NCBI RefSeq assembly: GCF_000447205.1
Contig: NZ_AUWY01000070.1
Span: forward strand, 1 to 37,882
Direction of reading: 5' to 3'
DNA: 37,882 nt
Origin: Sphingobium ummariense RL-3
GTDB taxonomy: Bacteria > Pseudomonadota > Alphaproteobacteria > Sphingomonadales > Sphingomonadaceae
Part shown: positions 8,350 to 15,339 of the stretch, in pieces
How the letters are laid out: each line of letters begins with the position of its first letter
Numbering within the stretch: position 1 is the first letter of the stretch
Position numbers and translations under genes: made by a program
Notes under the pieces: model-generated
What the model saw: the letters and a program-made list of their open reading frames with translations, nothing else
What the model was told of the DNA's origin: nothing
Database searches by the model: none

Positions 8350-8878
8350 CGACCACCTTGCCGCGCTTGGCGGCGGCGTCGGCCATACGCTGCTGGAGCG
8401 ATTTGGCCTTCAGCAACTGGTCGGTTTTCTTCTGGTCCAGCTGATGACGGCGGTGCGCTTCAGCCAATGCGGCCTGTTGTTCCTCAAATGCCTGCTTGTG
8501 GATGCGCTGCCAGATTTGGGCGCGCTGATAATCCGACATCTGGCCGTATAAAGCCAATCGGCATTGTTCATCGAGCGGGGAGGCGACCAGCGCCGCGAAA
8601 TCATCGCGCGACATGCCCCCATGGGCTTTCTGGAGCAGATCGGACGCCCTTGCGACCGGGTCAGGCAGAATCTCGTCGGTATTTCGCAGCTTGAATGCGG
8701 GGACAGTTTCGCCCTGACGAGCAGCATCAATGATGCGGGAAACCTCACCGGGAGTGGTGACGATCGTGACACCCGGATCGCGGGTGTAGGGCTTCTGGAA
8801 AACGCTCTTTTCCTGAGCCTGAAAGTGCTTTTTGACCTGCTCTGGTGACGGCGGTGGCGGTGTTTTGTTCTTTGCCAT
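8339..8878 (-). CDS. Unrecognised protein in the small-terminase position
   Basis: This is a 179-residue, highly charged protein. It has a proline-rich N-terminus (KTPPPPSPEQVKKHF), a middle helical region (SDLLQKAHGGMSRDDFAALV, LDEQCRLALYGQMSDYQRAQ) and a Lys/Gln-rich coiled-coil C-terminus. No helix-turn-helix is obvious. It sits directly upstream of terL and overlaps it by 11 bases, the normal place for the small terminase subunit, which selects the DNA to be packaged. That role is inferred from position only. Its ATG is only six bases from a TAAATA motif (8884-8889), so it may be translated from a very short leader. Confidence 0.75.
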   Translation of the reverse strand: MAKNKTPPPPSPEQVKKHFQAQEKSVFQKPYTRDPGVTIVTTPGEVSRIIDAARQGETVPAFKLRNTDEILPDPVARASDLLQKAHGGMSRDDFAALVASPLDEQCRLALYGQMSDYQRAQIWQRIHKQAFEEQQAALAEAHRRHQLDQKKTDQLLKAKSLQQRMADAAAKRGKVVDGE

Positions 8879-8970
8879 GCCGGTATTTATTGAAGTGCTA
8901 GAAAATCACGACGTTGGTCTGGCGTAACGATCAATCGTTTCCCACATTATGCCGAACAGGAGGCCGGTCG

Positions 8971-9555
8971 ATGAATGCTTTTAACAGTTTGCCAAAGTCA
9001 GAATTTGAAGTGATCTCGCCAGATGGTGAAGTGCGTTCGACGGGGAAAGGCATTTTCACGGGCAATAAGGTCATCGTGTTCGATGAGAAGCTGCTTGTTT
9101 TTGAAGGCGACGAAATCCGTCGCCGCCTGCCGAATGGTGCTGATGACACATTCACCGTGGTCGATCCGAAGTTCTTCCCGAAGATGACAAGCATCCCTGC
9201 CAACTTCCAGATTGACGTTCGACGGAAGGGCACATTTCCGCACGGAAAAGGTGGCAACTTCAGCATCGCTGTCACAGGCGACAACGCCCGCGTGAATATC
9301 GGCTCCACTGATAATTCGTCCAATGTCGTAAACAATAGCGGCGTGTTTGCAGACCTTATCACCGCTATCGAAGGAGGCATTGAAAATGTCGAGCAAAAGG
9401 CTGTGTTGGTCAAAGCCGTCAAAGATATGGAGAGGGCGAAGGGGACGGGCGGATTTGCTGCTGCCTACGCCAAGTTCATAGGCTTAGCCGCCGACCATAT
9501 CGGCGTTATTACACCTTTCGTTGGGCCGTTGGCTGCAATGATCGGAGTGAGTTGA
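8971..9555 (+). CDS. Unrecognised protein, probable operon partner of the NYN gene
   Basis: A 194-residue protein that I cannot assign. ATG 8971 is preceded by ACAGGAGG, an excellent ribosome binding site; an ATG at 8914 in the same frame lacks one. Residues 1-90 look like a β-rich domain (FEVISPDGEVRSTGKGI, KLLVFEGDEIRRRLPNG). A hydrophilic, Asn/Ser-rich link follows (NARVNIGSTDNSSNVVNN). The C-terminus is helical and ends in a hydrophobic stretch (ADHIGVITPFVGPLAAMIG) that may touch a membrane or form a core. The NYN-domain gene follows on the same strand after 53 bases. The pair is transcribed opposite to the packaging genes, typical of cargo. Confidence 0.75.
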   Translation: MNAFNSLPKSEFEVISPDGEVRSTGKGIFTGNKVIVFDEKLLVFEGDEIRRRLPNGADDTFTVVDPKFFPKMTSIPANFQIDVRRKGTFPHGKGGNFSIAVTGDNARVNIGSTDNSSNVVNNSGVFADLITAIEGGIENVEQKAVLVKAVKDMERAKGTGGFAAAYAKFIGLAADHIGVITPFVGPLAAMIGVS

Positions 9556-9608
9556 CCGCGAAATAATGGCCAGAAGTTAGCAAGACCATCGATTGCAGAG
9601 GGGATAAC

Positions 9609-10136
9609 GTGACCACATACGCATATATCGACAACTCAAATATCTACATTGAAGGGTGCCGCATCGCGGCTGTAAAATCCGGCATGGCGAAGGACATTTA
9701 TCAAGCAATGCAGCTTGGTCTGGTCGATCATCGCTGGAATATGGACTACGGTAAGCTCTACGACTTCATCTGTGGTGAAGATGCCATTGCTCGCCTGTGG
9801 GGATCACCGCCGCCCGGCGACAGCTTCTGGAAAATGCTAGATCGCAAGGGCTTCAACCCGACCGTTTACGAGAAGAACTATTCAAATCACGAAAAGAAGG
9901 TCGACGTAGCCGTTGCTGGCCGAATGACAAAGGACGCCTACACCGTTCTCGACAAATCGAAGGATGAAATCATTTTGGTGTCAGGTGATACAGATTATGT
10001 GCCTGTTGTAACCGATTTGGTGTCAGAGGGATTTAAGGTCGAAGTGGCCTTCTGGGATCATGCAGGCAGAGAACTTGTTGAAAGTGCAAGCAAATTCATC
10101 TCGCTAAACCAATTTCACGACCACCTTACACGCTGA
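9609..10136 (+). CDS. NYN-domain (LabA/DUF88-like) putative RNase
   Basis: This 175-residue protein is a single NYN domain, a PIN-like fold that cuts RNA with metal-bound acidic residues. Visible acidic positions are D8 (YIDNSNIYIEG), D99 (KKVDVAVAG) and D127/D129 (LVSGDTDYVPVV), followed by a VEVAFWDHA strand, the standard LabA/DUF88 pattern. Translation starts at GTG 9609 behind AGAGGGG. It follows the unrecognised 8971-9555 gene closely and converges on the HEPN-like gene at 10148, leaving 11 bases between stops. All catalytic-type residues are present, so activity is plausible; the target RNA is unknown. Confidence 0.85.
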   Translation: MTTYAYIDNSNIYIEGCRIAAVKSGMAKDIYQAMQLGLVDHRWNMDYGKLYDFICGEDAIARLWGSPPPGDSFWKMLDRKGFNPTVYEKNYSNHEKKVDVAVAGRMTKDAYTVLDKSKDEIILVSGDTDYVPVVTDLVSEGFKVEVAFWDHAGRELVESASKFISLNQFHDHLTR

Positions 10137-10147
10137 TGCTTGAGCAT

Positions 10148-10840
10148 CTAGCTTCCGTCTTTTGATATACCCAGCGCATCGGAGAGTGTGGTGTTGGTAT
10201 CAGGGATGGAAGTCCACATTTGCATGAAGGGATCGGGATTGTCTGGCCATTGCAGCATCCCGATCCTAGCAATTACCAGCAAGCACCACTGTAGTGCTTC
10301 GCGGCAAAACAGTCGGTCTTCAAATGCGCGCTGGAAATTGTCTACCATGTCTTCGATCATCAGCCCGGTCATTCCAAGCGAAGATGGCTCCCACTTGGGG
10401 TGAACGATTGCTGAGCGCATGTCGTAAAGCTCACGGATTTTCTTGTTAATCAGCTTCTGGCCGACAATATGTTTGCCGTAGCAGGCAAACGCCTGATTAC
10501 TGATTTTGCTCTCCACTTTGATGTTGTCGCTGGTCGCAGCTTTAACGACCTTTCCCAGCTTGCGGACGCGACCTTGCATATGAAAATGCACGTTCAAGAA
10601 CGCTTCCAAGCCAACAAGACTCATTAGGAAGGCTTGCAGTCCGAAGTGCCGATTATGCTCACGGTCATCTTCATTAGGCGTCATTTGAGATAAATTCTGC
10701 ATCGCAGCCTTAAAATAGGTCTGCACGATGGCCTGTGGCATTTCGAGCCTCACGCTCTTGTTATGGGGTTTGCCGTCCTTCCAGATTTGTTTGATCCGAC
10801 CGTCAGAACCTTCTTCATCCTCAAAGTAAAACTGTGGCAA
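10148..10840 (-). CDS. HEPN-like protein with Rx4H motif
   Basis: A 230-residue mostly helical protein. Near residues 134-148 it has KIRELYDMRSAIVHPKW, in which R142 and H147 form the R-x4-H motif of HEPN-domain RNases (Apea-like/Abi-type). The residues before it (GLEAFLNVHFHM near 77-88, and helices around 60-85) fit the first HEPN helices. The C-terminal third is helical with several Trp residues and matches nothing I know. It lies opposite the NYN gene and ends 11 bases from it. HEPN domains are common in toxins, abortive infection and CRISPR effectors, but some Rx4-6H proteins are inactive binders, so RNase activity is inference. Confidence 0.7.
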   Translation of the reverse strand: MPQFYFEDEEGSDGRIKQIWKDGKPHNKSVRLEMPQAIVQTYFKAAMQNLSQMTPNEDDREHNRHFGLQAFLMSLVGLEAFLNVHFHMQGRVRKLGKVVKAATSDNIKVESKISNQAFACYGKHIVGQKLINKKIRELYDMRSAIVHPKWEPSSLGMTGLMIEDMVDNFQRAFEDRLFCREALQWCLLVIARIGMLQWPDNPDPFMQMWTSIPDTNTTLSDALGISKDGS

Positions 10841-11505
10841 GCAAACCTCCCATTACGCGACCGACATAAGATATTTTGGACTCAAAATCGACGGTCGTGT
10901 GTCATTGCGGGTAACATAACCCAGCCACCACTCCGACCAGACATCTGTAGGGCACCCCCTCGGTCCTCCACCGTCGCCAAAGGTCAACCGATCGTTGATA
11001 TTGACAGCATATTTCCTACTTCTGCGGGTAGGATCATGCCACTGATACCTCCACGCTCACACGATAGTATCAGACTGTCAAAGAGCAACACCTGAGCGGC
11101 ATAGGTCTGGTTTTCGTATATTCTCCATACCTTGGCGCAGACTGCTGACAGTACCAGTAGATATTTTTAGTCAACGCCAAAGATAATTCTTTGATCCCAC
11201 ACAGGTAGAGCATATCACAGTTGAGTAGCAAAGCGACTACCTGAGCAGGGCTGACAGAGTGCCTGAACGGGGTGATCCGATAGGCAGGACCACTACGAGT
11301 GGAGGACCATGGAGCAAGGTGGTCCATCGGCAGCCACCAGAATGGCAAGAAAAGGCGAGAAAACGGCACTTTTCTGGTTGATTGGGCCAGGGTAAAAATG
11401 GCTATCAGCGGTCAATTCGGGATCGCATTAGAGCCATCTATTCAATGCTTTCCGTTCTAGACCTGCGGCTCGCGATGGCATATCCAGCCTCACATACATT
11501 ATCGG
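10841..11505. other. Long non-coding stretch with several small hairpins
   Basis: No convincing gene was found: the only open frame (minus, 11070-11369) lacks a ribosome binding site and has an unnatural composition. Inverted repeats are CCTAC/GTAGG (11015-11032), CTGATAC/GTATCAG (11042-11073, 18-base loop), CCACT/AGTGG (11290-11302, ACG loop) and GGACCA/TGGTCC (11304-11325). A 12-mer AGGTCTGGTTTT (11103-11114) recurs at 15273-15284. The stretch separates the divergent HEPN-like and PIN genes, so both promoters must lie here. A structured or regulatory RNA is possible but not shown. Confidence 0.5.
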
Positions 11506-12858
11506 ATGCAGACTTCGCGGGGGACCATCGCATCTATGTCGGACGGGCAGCGTAAAGGACCGGAATCTGTCGTGCCATTGAAGGGGGAGGATGCGTTCTG
11601 GCTCACTGATCTTTACCCGGATGCGAAAGGCTTATTCGAGCATAGTCATGCGCCGCTCAATGAGGTGGTAGGCGACAGCATCGTGGTTCTCGACGCGAAT
11701 GTCCTTCTTCTTCCCTTCGAGTTCACAAAGGCGTCCATTGCAGAGGTGGAGCGCGTTTATGCGCTGTTAGCTAATGCTGGCCGACTGGTTGTCCCCGGTC
11801 AGGCTGCGCGGGAATACTATAAGCATCGCAGCAGGAAGATCGCTGCCATCGCTGATGCGCTAGATGCTGCCATTGCCAAGGCCAAAAAGCAGATTTTCGA
11901 AAAGCCGATTCCTCTTCTGGAGGATGATGAGGATTATCAGGCAGCACGGGAGTTAGGTGCTGAGTTCATCAACAAAGGCAAAGAGGTCGTCGAGAAGCTG
12001 GAAGCCGTGAACGAGCGGTTGCAGAATGAAATCGGCGATGACCGGGTTTCTGCTCTTTATCGGAAGTTACTCGGCGGATGCGTCGCAGAGGTGGAGATTC
12101 CTGCTGACGGTCGCAAGGACATCATTGAGGAAGTGGCTCGTCGCGCCCGGTTGCAGATTGCTCCGGGGTTCAAGGACCAGAACAAGGAAGATGGTGGCAT
12201 TGGCGACTATCTTGTCTGGAAGGCTATCCTACAGGAAGGGGCCGCTAGGCAGGCTCACTGCATATTCGTCACCGAGGAAGAGAAACCCGACTGGTGGGTA
12301 AAGCGCCAAGGCACATTTCAGCCACGCCCGGAATTGATCGATGAATATCGCAGAGAAACTGGCGGCAAATCGATCCAAATGCTTCCTCTGTCTGGACTGC
12401 TTTCCGCGTTTAAGGCGGCCAAGGAAGTCGTTCAACAGGTTCAGGAGTTGGAGGAGGAAAAGCGCGTCACCATCAACCTGTCAAAGAATAATGGTGTTCT
12501 AGCAGCACTCAGGCGTCGAAGCCTCAATCACCAAGCGAGGTTGGCATCGATTGACCGGCTTGTTCGTGAGTTGAACCATGAAATCGATTTGAACCGGCAG
12601 AAGACCAACGATGCAGTCCATTACTCAGATGGACGCGATACAGATATGGATGAATTGTCGCGGCAGAAATATCTCGTTGATCTTCAGATTGAAAGGGAGA
12701 ATCTGGAGGCAAGGCTTGTAGAGGCTAGTCGCCAACTCAGTGAGATCAAGAGTTCGCCTACCCACAAGCAATTGACAGCGCAAGAGTTCGCTAGGTTTCT
12801 TGCAAAACAGGGCGTGGGGTCAACTGCCGAAGACGATTTCGAAGAACTGCTTGGCTAG
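11506..12858 (+). CDS. PIN-domain protein with C-terminal coiled coil
   Basis: The first ~270 of 450 residues form a PIN_8-type domain: D63 in SIVVLDANVLLLPFEF, an acidic helix VERVYALL, D234 in EDGGIGDYLVWKAIL and the closing IFVTEEEKPDWW block, which corresponds to the usual VTDDxKxDW. A helical insertion (about 105-215) is typical of the larger PIN_8 proteins. Residues 315-420 are a long charged coiled coil (VQQVQELEEEKRV, IDRLVRELNHEIDLN, RENLEARLVEASRQL), which suggests oligomerisation or a partner. ATG 11506 is used; ATG 11536 (MSDGQRKG) is an alternative start. The stop overlaps by 4 bases the stop of the convergent HTH gene. A metal-dependent RNase function is inferred from the fold. 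Confidence 0.82.
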   Translation: MQTSRGTIASMSDGQRKGPESVVPLKGEDAFWLTDLYPDAKGLFEHSHAPLNEVVGDSIVVLDANVLLLPFEFTKASIAEVERVYALLANAGRLVVPGQAAREYYKHRSRKIAAIADALDAAIAKAKKQIFEKPIPLLEDDEDYQAARELGAEFINKGKEVVEKLEAVNERLQNEIGDDRVSALYRKLLGGCVAEVEIPADGRKDIIEEVARRARLQIAPGFKDQNKEDGGIGDYLVWKAILQEGAARQAHCIFVTEEEKPDWWVKRQGTFQPRPELIDEYRRETGGKSIQMLPLSGLLSAFKAAKEVVQQVQELEEEKRVTINLSKNNGVLAALRRRSLNHQARLASIDRLVRELNHEIDLNRQKTNDAVHYSDGRDTDMDELSRQKYLVDLQIERENLEARLVEASRQLSEIKSSPTHKQLTAQEFARFLAKQGVGSTAEDDFEELLG

Positions 12859-13265
12859 TATCCGCGTGCCTTCCACAGAGCTGCCTTCGCCTCCCTAAGC
12901 TGCTTGCGGGCATCGCGGCGGGTTTCGCGGAGGTCTTTATTCTCGACCTGTAGGCGGCGCATTGCGACACGGACTTTTCGCGTTTCCTCCTCGATAGCGC
13001 ATAGGCGGCTGTCCGCATTCTCCAGCCATTTCGAAAGGGCTGACATCATGGCCATGATCGCAGATAGCTGGGTGGGGATCGTGTCTGTGAGGCGCATCCT
13101 GTCGATGGCGTCGGCTACTTCCTTCTTTTTCAGCAGGCCGCGAACACGATAAGCCGATAGGCCGGTTTGTTCTGCGATGGCGCTGATCTTGTCGCCTTGT
13201 GCAAAGCCCTGAACTGCAATCGCCATCTGTTCCTGCGTGATAGGTGCAGGCTGGTTCGTCGTCAT
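12855..13265 (-). CDS. Helix-turn-helix plus coiled-coil DNA-binding protein
   Basis: A 136-residue protein. Residues 10-50 form a resolvase-like helix-turn-helix (AVQGFAQGDKISAIAEQTG followed by LSAYRVRGLLKKKEVADAI). Residues 75-136 form a basic coiled coil (VRVAMRRLQVENKDLRETR and onwards). This layout fits either a small transcription regulator or a small terminase subunit. The latter is less likely, because terL is 4.5 kb away and has its own upstream partner. A very strong ribosome binding site (AGGGAGGG) precedes ATG 13265, and a TAAATA motif lies 19-24 bases upstream of the ATG. It is divergent from the small membrane-protein gene at 13359. Confidence 0.72.
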   Translation of the reverse strand: MTTNQPAPITQEQMAIAVQGFAQGDKISAIAEQTGLSAYRVRGLLKKKEVADAIDRMRLTDTIPTQLSAIMAMMSALSKWLENADSRLCAIEEETRKVRVAMRRLQVENKDLRETRRDARKQLREAKAALWKARGY

Positions 13266-13358
13266 AAGTCCCTCCCTTCTACATATTTAGAGGAGGGCCA
13301 ATCATTGGATGACGCAGGAGTCTTACGACTGCATAGCCTCATTGAAGGAGATGCAGGT

Positions 13359-13448
13359 ATGTTCCAGAAATTCCGTCCATGGTCATATGCTGAGGTGTTG
13401 GTGATTATAGCGTTCGCAATTTGCGCGGTGCTATCGACGGGGCAATAA
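13359..13448 (+). CDS. 29-residue single-pass membrane peptide
   Basis: ATG 13359 is preceded by GAAGGAG with 8-base spacing. The product begins MFQKFRPWSYAEV and continues as one hydrophobic helix (VLVIIAFAICAVLS) before TGQ and a TAA. The topology (positively charged N-terminus, one transmembrane segment) resembles small phage or toxin membrane peptides. The frame is also open upstream to a TTG at 13305 behind AGGAGGG, giving a 47-residue alternative (MDDAGVL...). A strong terminator follows 16 bases after the stop, supporting a discrete transcription unit. No homologue is recognised. Confidence 0.6.
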   Translation: MFQKFRPWSYAEVLVIIAFAICAVLSTGQ

Positions 13449-13463
13449 ATCGCCCACAAAAGC

Positions 13464-13489
13464 AAAGAGCCGGGTGGCCCCGGCTCTTT
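13464..13489 (+). terminator. Intrinsic terminator after the small membrane-peptide gene
   Basis: AAAGAGCCGGG (13464-13474) pairs perfectly over 11 bp with CCCGGCTCTTT (13479-13489) around a TGGC loop, followed by CTGTCTTT. A-runs and T-runs on both sides make it potentially bidirectional. Confidence 0.85.
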
Positions 13490-13897
13490 CTGTCTTTCCA
13501 ATGCTTAGACGGGCTATGCTCCCTAACGGATCAGCCGCCCCGCGTTGACGCTTCAAGCCCCTCATATTCACTACGCCGGGAGGAGGTAGAGAAGCGCAGC
13601 AATGGCCTGAACGATCCCGCGACAAACGGACCTTAAGGAGAAATGCGGCTGCCTTCTTGCCCGATATTTAGCCGCTGGAATTGAGGGAGGCACGATCTAG
13701 ACTTTAGATCGGTGTGGGGGCGATCCCGTCTGACCTACGATCCCATGAAATCTGCCAAATGCGTTTTTCTTTCGCGCCGTTACATCTGCTTAGATGGTTA
13801 ACGCAAGGCGCGGATGCAGATTCTGGTAGACAGATTCCAAAACTGTGAGAGCCTGAGTTCATAGCCGCGCTGATGCTGGCTTATTGAAGGAGGTTTT
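13490..13897. other. Non-coding stretch with an operator-like palindrome
   Basis: About 400 bases without a supported gene. CGATCTA (13693-13699) and TAGATCG (13705-13711) form a perfect 7-bp inverted repeat around GACTT, resembling a dimeric repressor site or a small hairpin. A TAAATA motif on the minus strand (13665-13670) matches the motif seen before the packaging genes. A good ribosome binding site, GAAGGAGG, closes the region in front of the 13898 gene. The promoter for the rightward gene run 13898-16342 is probably here, but no clear -35/-10 pair was found. Confidence 0.45.
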
Positions 13898-14161
13898 ATG
13901 GATACAGAATGGATCGAACTCAAGTCTGGCGAACTCCTGCACACGACTACCGTTTATACCAGAATAAATGATCTTGGATGGACTGCTAGGCAGGCTACCC
14001 AGACACCTGTGCAAAAGATGTCTTGGCGGGATGGACGTATGAACATCGCTGCCGCTGCTCGTGCGGATAAGCTGACTCCGGGTAAGGTCCAACTGCTGAT
14101 GCGCGATTACGGCGTTTCCTATGAAGAAGCGCGGGACTATCTCAGGGCCACGGCCCACTGA
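13898..14161 (+). CDS. Unrecognised 87-residue protein
   Basis: It has a strong ribosome binding site (GAAGGAGG, then 4 bases, then ATG). The N-terminal half is polar (EWIELKSGELLHTTTVY). The C-terminal half is helical with a possible helix-turn-helix-like segment (LTPGKVQLLMRDYGVSYEEARDYLR). It is the first gene of the rightward run toward the tyrosine recombinase and could be a small regulator, an excision factor or a toxin-antitoxin component. No family is recognised, so no function is assigned. Confidence 0.65.
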   Translation: MDTEWIELKSGELLHTTTVYTRINDLGWTARQATQTPVQKMSWRDGRMNIAAAARADKLTPGKVQLLMRDYGVSYEEARDYLRATAH

Positions 14162-14204
14162 TCCCGTTAACGCCCTTCTAAGCTGGTCCTGCTAAGCGGG
14201 GGCC

Positions 14205-14759
14205 ATGAAGCGGGGTAGCGGAAATCGCAATTGGGCGAATGCTCATCATCGGGCGACGATGGGGCAGACGCGAAAGCGTAGGGGACGGCAGGACAATGAT
14301 CCGGTCGTCCTCCTGCTTTCTGTGGTGCTCGTCGTGGCGGTAGGGTTGACCGTGTTCTTCTGGCCTTCGCCCTCGATCTCCAATGATCGTAAGGGCAGCT
14401 TCGTTTCCGACTTCTCCTGCCGCGTCAGTTCGATCACCGATGGTGATACACTGCGCTGCGCGGATGGAACGCGAATTCGCCTCCACGCGGTCGCGGCCCG
14501 CGAGAGTGACGGGACATGCTCACCCGGCCATCCATGCCCATCGGCGAGCGCCGCTTCTGCTACCGCCAAGCTCTCAGAATTGGTCAGCGGCCAGACGCTT
14601 CAATGTCAGAAGACCGGGACCAGCTACAACCGAGTGACCGCCATCTGCCGGAATGAGGCGAACGTCGAGATTAACTGCGCCATGGTGCGTAGTGGGACAA
14701 CGGTTATCTGGCCGAAGTTCAATCGGCAGACGCGCATTTGTCGATCGGAGTTACCATGA
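14205..14759 (+). CDS. Membrane-anchored nuclease-like (SNase-type) protein
   Basis: A 184-residue protein. Residues 1-32 are basic, residues 33-52 form one transmembrane helix (VVLLLSVVLVVAVGLTVFFW), and the rest resembles a thermonuclease (staphylococcal nuclease) OB fold. It has SSITDGDTLRCADGTRIRL, the usual VxDGDT...R(I)RL block, and later TSYNRVTAICR, matching the RxxxxC-type strand. In active enzymes the next motif is usually GIDAPE; here it reads AVAARE, so the metal-binding Asp is replaced by Ala while the Glu remains. It may be inactive or divergent. The start could also be ATG 14259. Its stop overlaps the next ATG (ATGA), indicating coupling. Confidence 0.7.
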   Translation: MKRGSGNRNWANAHHRATMGQTRKRRGRQDNDPVVLLLSVVLVVAVGLTVFFWPSPSISNDRKGSFVSDFSCRVSSITDGDTLRCADGTRIRLHAVAARESDGTCSPGHPCPSASAASATAKLSELVSGQTLQCQKTGTSYNRVTAICRNEANVEINCAMVRSGTTVIWPKFNRQTRICRSELP

Positions 14760-15229
14760 GTTTCCTCAAAAAGATACTTGGGAAAATGCCCCTTCGTCGT
14801 CAGAACGATCAGGCATTTTACGATCCTTCTAATGCTCATGATCGCGTTGGGCTTGCTTTGCTCGCAATGCTTAGGCCGCAGTTAGGGTTGTGCGGTTTCG
14901 AATTGGAGCATGTTCCAGATATTCCCCCCTTTAACGGACCAAAATGCCGCGGCGCGTTGATCGGGATTTCCGAGGGGATTTTGTTGGGTGAAGGCGTCGA
15001 ACGCACGGCTGATAACATCTATGATACGGTTATTGCCGCGTTTGCGCTTACCTTCAGCGACGCTGTCGGTCGAGACATGTCACTGATGACCGTAAATGAG
15101 GCCCAAGCCGGAAATAAAGAAGTCAACGCAGCCATCGAATGGGCGCTCGAAGACACGGTGGGTGTATATAAAAGCGGCGGACTGAGTAGCGCCGGATCAT
15201 TCTACCTGGCTGCGATGGATAAGATCTAG
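14756..15229 (+). CDS. Unrecognised 157-residue protein
   Basis: ATG 14756 overlaps the upstream TGA by four bases and has GGAG five bases ahead, so it is preferred over the earlier in-frame ATG at 14738. After a basic N-terminus (FLKKILGKMPLRRQ) the protein is α-helical and moderately acidic. Segments include VGLALLAMLRPQLGLCGFEL, GALIGISEGILLGEG and DNIYDTVIAAFALTFSD. There is no signal peptide or clear catalytic motif. Translational coupling to the nuclease-like membrane protein suggests a joint role, for instance a partner or immunity protein, but that is speculation. Confidence 0.7.
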   Translation: MSFLKKILGKMPLRRQNDQAFYDPSNAHDRVGLALLAMLRPQLGLCGFELEHVPDIPPFNGPKCRGALIGISEGILLGEGVERTADNIYDTVIAAFALTFSDAVGRDMSLMTVNEAQAGNKEVNAAIEWALEDTVGVYKSGGLSSAGSFYLAAMDKI

Positions 15230-15339
15230 CCTCATTCGCTTACGTCAACAACTCGTCGCTCTTCTGACTGTCAGGTCTGGTTTTGGATGACGCGACAATC
15301 AGGTGATTGCACAAAAGCTGGACAACAAGGAGTTCAGCA

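Noticed and set aside
11070..11369. 99-codon minus-strand open frame in the long gap
   Set aside because: No ribosome binding site, odd Pro/Trp/Cys-rich composition and no domain; treated as non-coding.
13743..13802. 18-codon plus-strand open frame starting MKSAKCVFLS
   Set aside because: No ribosome binding site and no supporting signal.
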